Shown here: piece by piece, positions 17,387-24,755 of the stretch
Position numbering within the stretch: position 1 is the stretch's first letter
Layout: every line of letters starts with the position of its first letter
Assembly: GCA_965276785.1 (NCBI GenBank)
Contig: OZ255629.1
Location: forward strand, 2,232,001-2,296,000
Origin: LMUY01 sp965276785
Lineage (GTDB): Bacteria > Pseudomonadota > Alphaproteobacteria > Acetobacterales > Acetobacteraceae
Length of the DNA: 64,000 nucleotides
Direction: 5' to 3'
The notes under the pieces: generated by a model
Told to the model about the DNA's origin: nothing
The model's database searches: none
Seen by the model: the letters and a program-made list of their open reading frames with translations, nothing else
Translations under genes and position numbers: made by a program

Positions 17387-18283
17387 TCAGCCGGGGTCCT
17401 CCAGGCCGATCGCACGCAACCGCGCGCCTTCCTCGTCCCAGCCCGCACGCTCCTTCACAGTCAGGAACAAATGCACCGGGCGCTCCAGCAGTCCCGCCAA
17501 TTGCTGCCGCGCCTTCGCGCCGATATCCCGCACCCGCGCGCCGCCGCTGCCGATCAGGATCGCCTTGTGGCCCGGCCGCGCGACGTAGATCGTGGCCTCA
17601 ATCCGCACCGAACCATCCGGCCGCTCGGTGAAGCTCTCCGTCTCCACCGTCGCGGCGTAAGGCACCTCTTCCTGGGTCTGCAGAAAGATCTGCTCGCGCA
17701 CGATCTCGGCGGCGAGCAGGCGGTCCGGCAGGTCGGTCAGGTCGTCCGGCGGGTAGAGGTAAGGCCCGGGCGGCATCGCGGCGGCCAGCGCAGTCAACAA
17801 CCGGTCCAGCCCATCGCCAGTGGCGGCGCTCACCATGAAGGTCTGCTCGAAGGCGCCCCGCTCGTTGAGTTCGGCGGTGAGCGGCAGCAGCGCCGGCGGG
17901 GCGACCAGGTCCACCTTGTTCAGCACCAGCCACTGGCGGCCGCCGCGCCGGGCCAGGCTGCCGGCAATGCCGGCCACCGCCTCGCGTGCCCCGACTTTGG
18001 CATCCACCAGCAGCAGGGTGAGGTCCGCCTCCTCCGCCCCGGTCCAAGCGGCGTTCACCATGGCGCGGTCCAGCTTGCGGCGGGGGGCAAAGATGCCCGG
18101 CGTGTCCACCAGCAGGATTTGCGTCGCCTCGCGCATCAGGATGCCGAGCACGCGAAACCGGGTGGTCTGCGCCTTCGGGCTGACGATGGAGAGCTTGGCG
18201 CCGGTCAGGCGGTTCAGCAGGGTGGATTTGCCGGCATTCGGCGCCCCCACGATGGCGGCAAAGCCACATCTCGTCTCGCTCAC
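17387..18283 (-). CDS. era: GTPase Era
   Basis: Ribosome-assembly GTPase that binds the 3' end of 16S rRNA. With the GTG at 18283 the protein is 298 aa. G1 is GAPNAGKS (13-20), G3 DTPG (60-63) and G4 NKVD (122-125), and the C-terminal KH domain has GHKAILIGSGGARVRDIG. The GTG overlaps the rnc stop as GTGA (18283-18280). The open frame runs further upstream through rnc, but there the sequence is a frame shadow. It is the last gene of lepB-rnc-era, a conserved arrangement. Confidence 0.95.
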   Translation of the reverse strand: MSETRCGFAAIVGAPNAGKSTLLNRLTGAKLSIVSPKAQTTRFRVLGILMREATQILLVDTPGIFAPRRKLDRAMVNAAWTGAEEADLTLLLVDAKVGAREAVAGIAGSLARRGGRQWLVLNKVDLVAPPALLPLTAELNERGAFEQTFMVSAATGDGLDRLLTALAAAMPPGPYLYPPDDLTDLPDRLLAAEIVREQIFLQTQEEVPYAATVETESFTERPDGSVRIEATIYVARPGHKAILIGSGGARVRDIGAKARQQLAGLLERPVHLFLTVKERAGWDEEGARLRAIGLEDPG

Positions 18284-18951
18284 GACTGCAATTGCCGCAG
18301 CAAGTCGGCGGCCGCCGCCCGTTCGGCCGCCTGCTTGGTGGGGGCGGTGCCGGTGCCGGTGCGGCCCATGGCAGACACGGTGACGGTGAACACGAAGGCA
18401 TGGGCCGGCCCGCTGCGCTCCTGCTCCACGAAGGGCGGCAAGATGGCCCCGCGCGCCTCCAGCCACTCCTTCAGCCCGGATTTCGGGTGTTGCGGCGGCC
18501 CGGCCTGGGCCTCGACCGGCGGCCCCCACGCCTCCCGCACCAGCCGCCGTGCCGGCTCCAGCCCGCCATCCAGGAACAGCGCGCCTAGCACCGCCTCCAG
18601 CGCGTCCGCCAGCACCGCCGTGCCGCGGCCGACGCCCGCGCGGGCCTCGTTGGGTGCGATCACCAGCCGGTCCGCCAGGCCAAGCGAGGCTGCCACCGCA
18701 GCCAACTGCGCTTCGGCCACCAACTCGGCATGGCGCCGGGCCAGCATGCCCTCGGTCTCGTCGGGGAAACGCTCGGCCAGCCACTCTGCCATCAGCAAGC
18801 CAAGCACCCGGTCGCCCACGAACTCCAGCCGCTCATTGGAGCGAATGGCGGCGCGGCGCCCTTGGGTGCGCGGCACGGCGGAGCGATGGGTCAGCGCCTC
18901 GCGCAGCAGCGCCGGCTCGGCAAACGCATGACCGAACCCAGCGTCGCTCAA
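18280..18951 (-). CDS. rnc: ribonuclease III
   Basis: Double-strand-specific endoribonuclease for rRNA and mRNA processing. The signature NERLEFVGDRVL is at residues 39-50 and a double-stranded-RNA-binding domain occupies the C-terminus (GLKEWLEARG to AAERAAAADLL). I favour the TTG at 18951 (223 aa): it overlaps the lepB stop as TTGA (18951-18948), mirroring the GTGA at the rnc-era junction, and a GGAA sits upstream. In-frame ATGs at 18996, 19002 and 19014 inside lepB would add 15-21 residues and cannot be excluded. Confidence 0.9.
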   Translation of the reverse strand: MSDAGFGHAFAEPALLREALTHRSAVPRTQGRRAAIRSNERLEFVGDRVLGLLMAEWLAERFPDETEGMLARRHAELVAEAQLAAVAASLGLADRLVIAPNEARAGVGRGTAVLADALEAVLGALFLDGGLEPARRLVREAWGPPVEAQAGPPQHPKSGLKEWLEARGAILPPFVEQERSGPAHAFVFTVTVSAMGRTGTGTAPTKQAAERAAAADLLRQLQS

Positions 18952-19706
18952 TGGATTCCGGTCAGCAACCGGTCCCAGCGGACTTCGAACGGCCATTCCC
19001 ATACTTCCCACCAAGGCTCGCGGCCATCGACGGAGAAGAAGATGAACTCGGCCCGGCCGACCAAGTTCTCCACCGGCAGGAAGCCCACGCCGCGGCCCTC
19101 CATGAACCGGCTATCCAGGCTGTTGTCGCGATTGTCCCCCATCGCGAACAGCATGCCCGGCGGCACCACATACTCCGGCGTATTGTTCTGAAAACCCTCG
19201 TCGCCCATCTTGGCAATCAGGTGGGTGACGCCGCCGGGCAAGGTCTCGGTAAACTCCTGCTCGGCGATGGAGCCGCCGTTCTCGTCGGTGGCAATGATCG
19301 TACTCACCGGTTTGCGCGGCGCCGGCTGGCCGTTGATGGTGAGCACCCCATCGCGGACCTGGATGCGGTCGCCGGGCAGGCCCACGATGCGCTTGATGTA
19401 GTCGGCGTAATCGTCGTGCTCGTTCTTGAACACCACCACGTCGCCACGTTTGGGCAGGCTGCCGAAGATGCGGCCGGAGAACAGGTCGGGCGAGAACGGC
19501 ATTGAGTAGCGCGAGAAGCCGTAGGCGAACTTCGAGACGAACAGGTAGTCGCCCACCAGCAGCGTCGGGATCATGGACCCGGACGGGATGTTGAACGGCT
19601 CGAAGGCGACGGTGCGGATGGCGACGGCGATCAGGCCGGCATAGACGATGGTCTTGATGTTATCGAGCCAACCGCTGGGTCTGGCTTTGGTCTGAGCTTT
19701 GGCCAT
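18948..19706 (-). CDS. lepB: signal peptidase I
   Basis: Inner-membrane serine protease that removes signal peptides from exported proteins. In 252 aa it has an N-terminal membrane helix (about residues 18-35), then PSGSMIPTL with the nucleophile S44, the general base K105 in YIKRIVGLPGD, and box E GDNRDNSLDSR. It heads the lepB-rnc-era operon; acpS, often upstream in alphaproteobacteria, is not here. A plausible promoter lies at 19740-19769. Confidence 0.95.
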   Translation of the reverse strand: MAKAQTKARPSGWLDNIKTIVYAGLIAVAIRTVAFEPFNIPSGSMIPTLLVGDYLFVSKFAYGFSRYSMPFSPDLFSGRIFGSLPKRGDVVVFKNEHDDYADYIKRIVGLPGDRIQVRDGVLTINGQPAPRKPVSTIIATDENGGSIAEQEFTETLPGGVTHLIAKMGDEGFQNNTPEYVVPPGMLFAMGDNRDNSLDSRFMEGRGVGFLPVENLVGRAEFIFFSVDGREPWWEVWEWPFEVRWDRLLTGIH

Positions 19707-19739
19707 GGCGTGCGGTGATCTGCCCGGAGAATGCGCCCG

Positions 19740-19769
19740 GATAGAGCCGAGGGGGGCACGCTATGTCAA
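19740..19769 (-). promoter_or_regulatory. candidate promoter for lepB-rnc-era
   Basis: A perfect TTGACA (19769-19764 on the minus strand) is followed after 18 bp by TCTATC (19745-19740). The -10 matches poorly, but the position, about 35 nt upstream of the lepB ATG, fits. The spacer is unusually C-rich. Confidence 0.4.
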
Positions 19770-19836
19770 GGAAGGGGCTAGTAATGGTTCAAGATGCCGG
19801 GCAGTGAAGACGTGGATATGCCAAAGGAGTCTCCCC

Positions 19837-20070
19837 GTGATTCGCGTGACCGCCCTGCTTTCCCTGCTGTGCCTGCCCCTGCTCGCCACCGCCCCGGTCC
19901 AGGCCCAGACCTTGGTCGCCCCCACCGCGTCAGCGGGCTCGCTACTGCATCCCGCGTCGGCAGGCTCTCTGCTGCATTTCGACACGCCCGGCCATCAGGC
20001 GGCGGAGGTGACGCCGATCCAGTATCGGCGGCACTATCACCGCCGCTCCCGCCGCCACCACCGGCATTAG
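19837..20070 (+). CDS. small exported His/Arg-rich protein
   Basis: A 77 aa protein starting at a GTG with a strong AAAGGAG site 7 nt upstream (19823-19829). It has a textbook signal peptide ending APVQAQ, an exact duplication ASAGSLLH...ASAGSLLH in the mature part, and a strongly basic tail of alternating His, Arg and Tyr (YRRHYHRRSRRHHRH). The open frame continues upstream, but the ribosome-binding site and signal peptide fix the start. The function is unknown; a metal- or polyanion-binding periplasmic peptide is conceivable. It is divergent from lepB. Confidence 0.65.
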   Translation: MIRVTALLSLLCLPLLATAPVQAQTLVAPTASAGSLLHPASAGSLLHFDTPGHQAAEVTPIQYRRHYHRRSRRHHRH

Positions 20071-20369
20071 GGCGTCACTGCCTCCCGGGCCGGCATGGCA
20101 GGTGACTGCGAAGTCTCCTGCTATGAAAATAGCGCCAAGAAACGGGTCATACCACGCGCCCCAAGTGCAAACCCATGACGGGAAGTGCCGGCTCGAGCCG
20201 AACGCATGTGGATCGAGACCGGCAGAACTCCCTTATGTCTGGATTGACACGGGGTCAGAACGACTAGGTAAGCGCAATGCCTTGCTGGCGCTATGGCGGA
20301 GTTCCGCGATCATCGCCATCGGCTTGCCCGCATCGGGCAGGGGCGATGCGCATGATCCCGTAATTGACG
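20071..20369. other. intergenic stretch with no supported gene
   Basis: About 300 bp between the ends of two convergent small genes. I see only a short hairpin, GCCCG-CAT-CGGGC (20327-20339), which could terminate transcription weakly, and an isolated TTGACA (20244-20249) without a good -10 or a downstream gene. Confidence 0.4.
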
Positions 20370-20807
20370 CTAGAACCCGCGCCCAGGTCCAAACCCGTAT
20401 TCCGCACCCCACGGTCCCCAGCCGCCCCAATCCCAGCTTGGGTCGTTGTAGAGTTGCGCCGTGAGTTGCTGCTCGTCGGCAATGCGCTTTGCCTGCACAT
20501 ACTGCTGGTAACGCCCAAACGCCTGCTGATCGCCGACATAGAGGCAGTCGCAGACCAGCCGGTCGGCATAGACATACGTCACAGCGTCGCCATGGGTGCG
20601 CTGAACGAACCTGTCGGCGGGCAACCGCATCAGCATGGCCTGCCGCTCCGGCGTGTTCGCCGGACGGATCGTGAAGCCCGCCGCAGACAATTGGTCTTCT
20701 TGCTGCGATACGTCTTGGCGGGTGGCGCACCCCGCCAGACTGGCGGACAGGAGCACCGCCGCAGTGAGCGCGGTCGCCGCGCGGTGGATTGGCTGGGCTT
20801 TGGTCAA
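20370..20807 (-). CDS. putative outer-membrane or periplasmic lipoprotein
   Basis: A 145 aa protein with a lipoprotein signal, LLSASLAGC, followed by a moderately conserved-looking domain with FTIRPANTPERQAMLMRLPADRF, a CDC motif (LVCDCLYVGDQQAF), YQQYVQAKRIADEQ and a Trp/Gly-rich tail (DWGGWGPWG). I choose the TTG at 20807 because GGAG lies 9 nt upstream (20820-20817); the longer open frame up to 20927 has no such support. Similar lipoproteins with an N-terminal LAGC and a RQAMLxxLPAxRFV-type segment occur in Acetobacteraceae as hypotheticals, by memory only. Function unknown. Confidence 0.65.
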   Translation of the reverse strand: MTKAQPIHRAATALTAAVLLSASLAGCATRQDVSQQEDQLSAAGFTIRPANTPERQAMLMRLPADRFVQRTHGDAVTYVYADRLVCDCLYVGDQQAFGRYQQYVQAKRIADEQQLTAQLYNDPSWDWGGWGPWGAEYGFGPGRGF

Positions 20808-20942
20808 GGTCGGTGTCTCCGGATGCTCGCTGCTACAAACCCCAGCCCTGCCGAGAGGTTGCCAGCCAGCCGAAGCCGGCTGCGCCCCAGTCATGCCGGG
20901 GGTCACCGCGGCCCGGGCGCCTGGCATCGGCCTGGCTACGCG

Positions 20943-21320
20943 TCAGGGCCGTTTATCTCGGGCGGGCTTGGCAACGAGGAGCCCGTTCAGCGCCGTCAGA
21001 TGCGCCTGCGCTGTGACGGCAGCCGCTTGCTCCATCGCACGATAGTGCTCGACCAGGGTCCGGCCAGCATCCGTCAGCCGGGCGCCGCCGCCGCCCACAC
21101 CGCCGGCCGCCGTCTCAACGACCGGGCGGCCGAGATTGCGGTTCAAATCCTCCACCAGGTGCCAGGCGCGCCGATAGGACATGCTCATCGATCGCCCGGC
21201 AGCCGAAATGGAGCCCAACCGGTCGATCGCGTCGAGTAGCGCAACCTTGCCGGGGCCGATCCGTCCTCCACCCGCAAGGTCGATGCGAATGCTGAGTTGG
21301 TGCTTCGGCGTGCCACTCAT
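20943..21320 (-). CDS. ModE-like winged-helix transcriptional regulator
   Basis: A 125 aa protein matching the N-terminal DNA-binding domain of ModE: SIRIDLAGGGRIGPGKVALLDAIDRLGSISAAGRSMSMSYRRAW forms the winged helix, and GGVGGGGARLTDAGRTLVEHY is the conserved wing and following helix. The molybdate-binding MOP domains are missing, as in the short ModE/LysR-like regulators often found beside molybdate transport or molybdoenzyme genes. No mod genes are in the window, so its ligand and targets are unknown. Confidence 0.8.
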   Translation of the reverse strand: MSGTPKHQLSIRIDLAGGGRIGPGKVALLDAIDRLGSISAAGRSMSMSYRRAWHLVEDLNRNLGRPVVETAAGGVGGGGARLTDAGRTLVEHYRAMEQAAAVTAQAHLTALNGLLVAKPARDKRP

Positions 21321-21445
21321 GACGACTCTGCTACGGGGTAACCACGACTATAAGCCGGGGCCTGCCGCTTCGCCATGAGCCCGCTTGCCGCCAACGGCCA
21401 GCGACCGGGCGCCTACGCGCCGCCCAGCTTGCGGGCGCCGCAAGC

Positions 21446-21494
21446 CTCTGGCAGGATCGCTATAGTCAGACGAGCGTAGCGGACGCTGCCAGAG
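21446..21494. repeat. nested inverted repeat upstream of the aldehyde dehydrogenase remnant
   Basis: CTCTGGCAG (21446-21454) pairs perfectly with CTGCCAGAG (21486-21494), and inside it CGCTA (21458-21462) pairs with TAGCG (21477-21481). It ends 43 bp before the GTG of the deleted aldehyde dehydrogenase. It could be an operator, a leader RNA hairpin or an old attenuator of the intact gene. Confidence 0.5.
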
Positions 21495-21537
21495 CCGTCC
21501 GCCGAAACAGTCAAGACAATCAGCAGGGAGAACAGCG

Positions 21538-21894
21538 GTGGAAAACGCACGCAAGTTCTACATCGACGGCGCCTGGGTCGACCCGGTCACGCCCGCTTAC
21601 CTGGATGTGATCGACCCATCGAACGAGGAACCGTTCGAGCAGATCGCGGTGGGTTCGGCCGCGGACGTCGATCGCGCGGTGGCGGCGGCGAAAGCGGCCT
21701 TCCCGCGGTTTTCTCAGACCAGCCGGCAAGAACGCTTGGCGTTGCTGCAACGGATATTGGCGGCCTACCATGCGCGCTATGAGCACGTCGCGCAGACGCT
21801 CACGCGCGAGATGGGCAACGGGCGGGAATACGCCGATTTCGGGCTGGAGGAGTTCCTCGAAACCAAGGCCATGATCGGCTACGCCGCCGCCTGA
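21538..21894 (+). pseudogene. aldehyde dehydrogenase with large internal in-frame deletion
   Basis: A 118 aa frame starting at GTG with AGGGAGAA upstream. Residues 1-92 (ARKFYIDGAWVDPV, FEQIAVGSAADVDRAVAAAK, AQTLTREMG) match the N-terminus of a class-1-type aldehyde dehydrogenase of about 475 aa. Residues 93-118 (NGREYADFGLEEFLETKAMIGY) match the extreme C-terminus of the same family. Everything between, including the NAD site, the catalytic cysteine and the general-base glutamate, is gone while the frame is kept, so the product cannot be an active dehydrogenase. The join falls in a GGGC tract that could have served as microhomology. It may still be expressed as a small protein. Confidence 0.8.
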
Positions 21895-21914
21895 CGAGAT
21901 CGCGAGGGCATGCG

Positions 21915-22175
21915 GTGAGTTCTTCGGTGAGGGCTAACGCAGTCCGCTTCGACCAGGACAGCATGTGGATCGACCTTTCGGATGGGCGCACGCTCGGCGT
22001 CCCGCTCGCGTGGTTCCCACGCCTGTTGCACGGCTCGACTGACCAGCGTGAACAGGTGACCATCAGCAGCCGGGGGCTGCATTGGGAAGCGCTTGACGAG
22101 GACATCTCCATTGCGGGGTTGCTTGCCGGGCGAGGTGACCAAACTCGTTCTCGGGCCGCCGCCCAAGCTGCTTAG
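21915..22175 (+). CDS. DUF2442 domain-containing protein
   Basis: An 86 aa protein beginning at GTG, 21 bp after the aldehyde dehydrogenase remnant. It contains the DUF2442 core: VRFDQDSMWIDLSDGRTLGVPLAWFPRLLHG, then SSRGLHWEALDEDISIAGLLAGR. Such proteins are often the antitoxin-like or unknown partner of DUF4160 proteins in toxin-antitoxin-like pairs, but no DUF4160 gene is adjacent here, so it looks solitary. Its tail past LLAGRGDQ diverges from the family. Confidence 0.8.
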   Translation: MSSSVRANAVRFDQDSMWIDLSDGRTLGVPLAWFPRLLHGSTDQREQVTISSRGLHWEALDEDISIAGLLAGRGDQTRSRAAAQAA

Positions 22176-22215
22176 CTGGCTGTCATCCTCGGCTCCTTCG
22201 TCACGGAACTCAGAT

Positions 22216-22288
22216 GTAGGATGGGTTGCTCTTGCAACCCATCAACGGCGGCGAGGCCATGGGTTGCAGAGCGCGCCCATCCTACGTC
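22216..22288. repeat. GTAGGATGGGTTGC palindromic repeat, full-length copy
   Basis: GTAGGATGGG (22216-22225) pairs with CCCATCCTAC near 22276-22285, and inside it GATGGGTTGC (22220-22229) pairs with GCAACCCATC (22234-22243); a further ATGGGTTGC occurs around 22259-22267. It is the long form of the element at 9516-9544 and resembles a repeat common in proteobacterial intergenic DNA. Its right arm contains the stop codon of the UDG-family gene, and it separates two convergent genes, so it probably ends both transcripts. Confidence 0.75.
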
Positions 22289-22866
22289 GATCCCGCCAGC
22301 ACCCGTGCAACCTCGGCCCGTAACGCCGGCAGCACCTCGCTCACGAACCACGGGTTGCGCCGCTCCCAAATCCCCGTCCGCCATGAGGGGTGCGGCAGCG
22401 GGAAATAGCGCGGCAGCACCGACCGCCAAGCCCGCACCCGCTCCGTCATCGTGCCCGGGCCCAGCGCGTCGGCTTGCGCGTAGCTCCCCACCAGCAGGGT
22501 GAGCTGCAATTGCGGCATCAGCCCGAGCAGCCGCGGGCGCCATAGCCCGGCGCATTCCGGCCGCGGCGGCAGGTCGCCGCCCTGGGGATTGCGCCCGGGA
22601 TAACACAGCCCCATCGGCAAAATCGCGACCCGGCGCCCGTCGTAAAACTCCTCCGCCGTCAGCCCGAGCCAGCCGCGCAGCCGCTTGCCGCTCTCATCCG
22701 TCCAGGGCGTGCCGCTGGCATGCACCTTGGTGCCCGGCGCCTGGCTCGCAATCAGCAGCCGCGCCGTGGTCGACACGCGCAGGATCGGCCGTGGCCCCAG
22801 CGGCAGGTCGCGGCAGGCGGTGCAGGCGCGCGCCTCCGCCGCGGCGATGTCGAGGCTATCAAGCAA
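22282..22866 (-). CDS. uracil-DNA glycosylase family protein
   Basis: A 194 aa protein with the uracil-DNA glycosylase superfamily layout: a CxxC near the N-terminus (C15, C18), motif 1 LIASQAPGTKVHASGTPW, KRLRGWLG, GLCYPGRNPQGGDLPPRPEC, and a C-terminal HPSWRTGIWERRNPWF (the HPS-type loop). It probably removes uracil or other damaged bases; two further cysteines could complete an iron-sulfur cluster as in families 4 and 5. The TTG at 22866 has GGAG exactly 7 nt upstream and overlaps the thpR end by 8 bp; the longer frame is a thpR shadow. Confidence 0.8.
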   Translation of the reverse strand: MLDSLDIAAAEARACTACRDLPLGPRPILRVSTTARLLIASQAPGTKVHASGTPWTDESGKRLRGWLGLTAEEFYDGRRVAILPMGLCYPGRNPQGGDLPPRPECAGLWRPRLLGLMPQLQLTLLVGSYAQADALGPGTMTERVRAWRSVLPRYFPLPHPSWRTGIWERRNPWFVSEVLPALRAEVARVLAGST

Positions 22867-23392
22867 GCGGATACTCCACCTCGGCCGTGTAAGCCGCGCC
22901 ATCCTTGCCGAGCCGCGAGGAGAACAAGGTGAAGTGCCCCACCGGCACCGGCTCCGGGCGCAAAAGGTTATGCGTCTGCACCCATTCCGCCAGCTTGACC
23001 GGGGGCGCACCGTCCAGCCGCGCCACGGACACATGCGGGGTAAAGCGCCGCCGCTCCGGCTCGAAGTCGATGCGCTGCACCGCCGTCTCGATCTTGGCCT
23101 GCAGGTGGTCGAGCGGGGGCGAGCGTTCGACCCCCACCCACAGCGTTTGCGGCCGCCCGGCCTTCTCAAACACGCCCACCCCACCGAGCTGCAGCGTGAA
23201 GCGCTTGCCCCGCAACGCGGCCAGTGCGCCGTCGAGCTCCTCGGCGCGGTGCGCCGGCATCTCGCCCAGGAACCGCAGCGTCACGTGGTAGTTCTCCGGC
23301 GGCAGCCAGCGCGCGCCGGGCAAGCCCGTCGCCAGCCGGGACATCTGCCGGCGCAACTCCCGAGGCAGGTCTAGCGCCACGAACAGTCGCAT
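22859..23392 (-). CDS. thpR: RNA 2',3'-cyclic phosphodiesterase
   Basis: 2H-phosphoesterase of the LigT/ThpR family that opens 2',3'-cyclic phosphates on RNA. In 177 aa the two catalytic motifs are HVTLRF (H36, T38) and HVSVAR (H120, S122), the second with Ser in the usual Thr/Ser position. The start MRLFVALDLP is the typical family N-terminus and has AGGAG 6 nt upstream. It lies between the GDSL esterase (9 bp gap) and the UDG-family gene (8 bp overlap), forming a three-gene operon. Confidence 0.9.
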   Translation of the reverse strand: MRLFVALDLPRELRRQMSRLATGLPGARWLPPENYHVTLRFLGEMPAHRAEELDGALAALRGKRFTLQLGGVGVFEKAGRPQTLWVGVERSPPLDHLQAKIETAVQRIDFEPERRRFTPHVSVARLDGAPPVKLAEWVQTHNLLRPEPVPVGHFTLFSSRLGKDGAAYTAEVEYPLA

Positions 23393-23401
23393 GGCGGCTC
23401 C

Positions 23402-24044
23402 TCACGCCTCGGCCCGGCGGAGCAGCGCTTCGACCGCCGGCTTGATGCGGGCGACGATCACCTTCACCCCCGCAGCGTTGGGATGGATGTGGTCGGCTTG
23501 GTTCAGCGCCGGGTCGCCTGCCACGCCCTGGAGGAAAAACGGGTCGTAGATGAGCCCGGGGCGCTGGCTGAGCCGGTCGAACACGGCGCGGAACTGTTTT
23601 TCATAGTCCGGCCCCATGTTCGGCGGCGCATACATCCCTGAGAGCAGGGCCGGAATGCGGTCTTTCGCAAGCGTGTCCAGGATGGCAGTGAGATTGGTGT
23701 TCATCTCCTTGGGATCGGTGCCGCGCAGCCCGTCGTTGCCGCCGAACTCCACCAGCACCGCATCCGGCTGGTCAGCCAGCGCCCAATCCAGCCGCGACCG
23801 GCCGCCCGCGGTGGTGTCGCCCGACACGCCGCCATCCAGGACCGTGATGTCGAACCCGTCCGCCTTCAACGCCGCGCCCAGTTGCGCCTGGAACGCGTCG
23901 GGCGCCGGCAGGCCATAGCCGGCAGCAAGCGAGTCGCCGAACACCAGCAGTTTCAGCGCCTTCGCCTGCGCCAACCCAGGCACGAGCAGGCAAAGCATCG
24001 CCGCCACCTTCGCCATCCGGCGCAGCTGGCCATATGGAGACACC

Positions 24045-24046
<2 letters not shown>
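23402..24046 (-). CDS. exported GDSL esterase (TesA/arylesterase type)
   Basis: SGNH-fold periplasmic esterase/thioesterase/lysophospholipase of 214 aa. After a signal peptide (CLLVPGLAQA) come block I FGDSLAAGYG (S39), block III EFGGNDGLRG and block V DHIHPNAAG. I choose the ATG at 24046, which has an AGGG site about 9 nt upstream; the ATG at 24016 is an alternative that also leaves a signal peptide. With 24046, its start codon overlaps that of the divergent ABC gene (CATG at 24044-24047). tesA next to a divergent ybbA-ybbP ABC system is also the E. coli arrangement. Confidence 0.88.

Positions 24047-24751
<705 letters not shown>

Positions 24752-24755
<4 letters not shown>

Noticed and set aside
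18284..18784. N-terminal extension of the era frame through rnc
   Set aside because: The extension is an out-of-frame reading of rnc with no similarity; the GTG at 18283 gives the usual Era length.
20244..20272. TTGACA with GGTAAG 17 bp downstream as a plus-strand promoter
   Set aside because: The -10 is poor and no plus-strand gene follows for over 1 kb.
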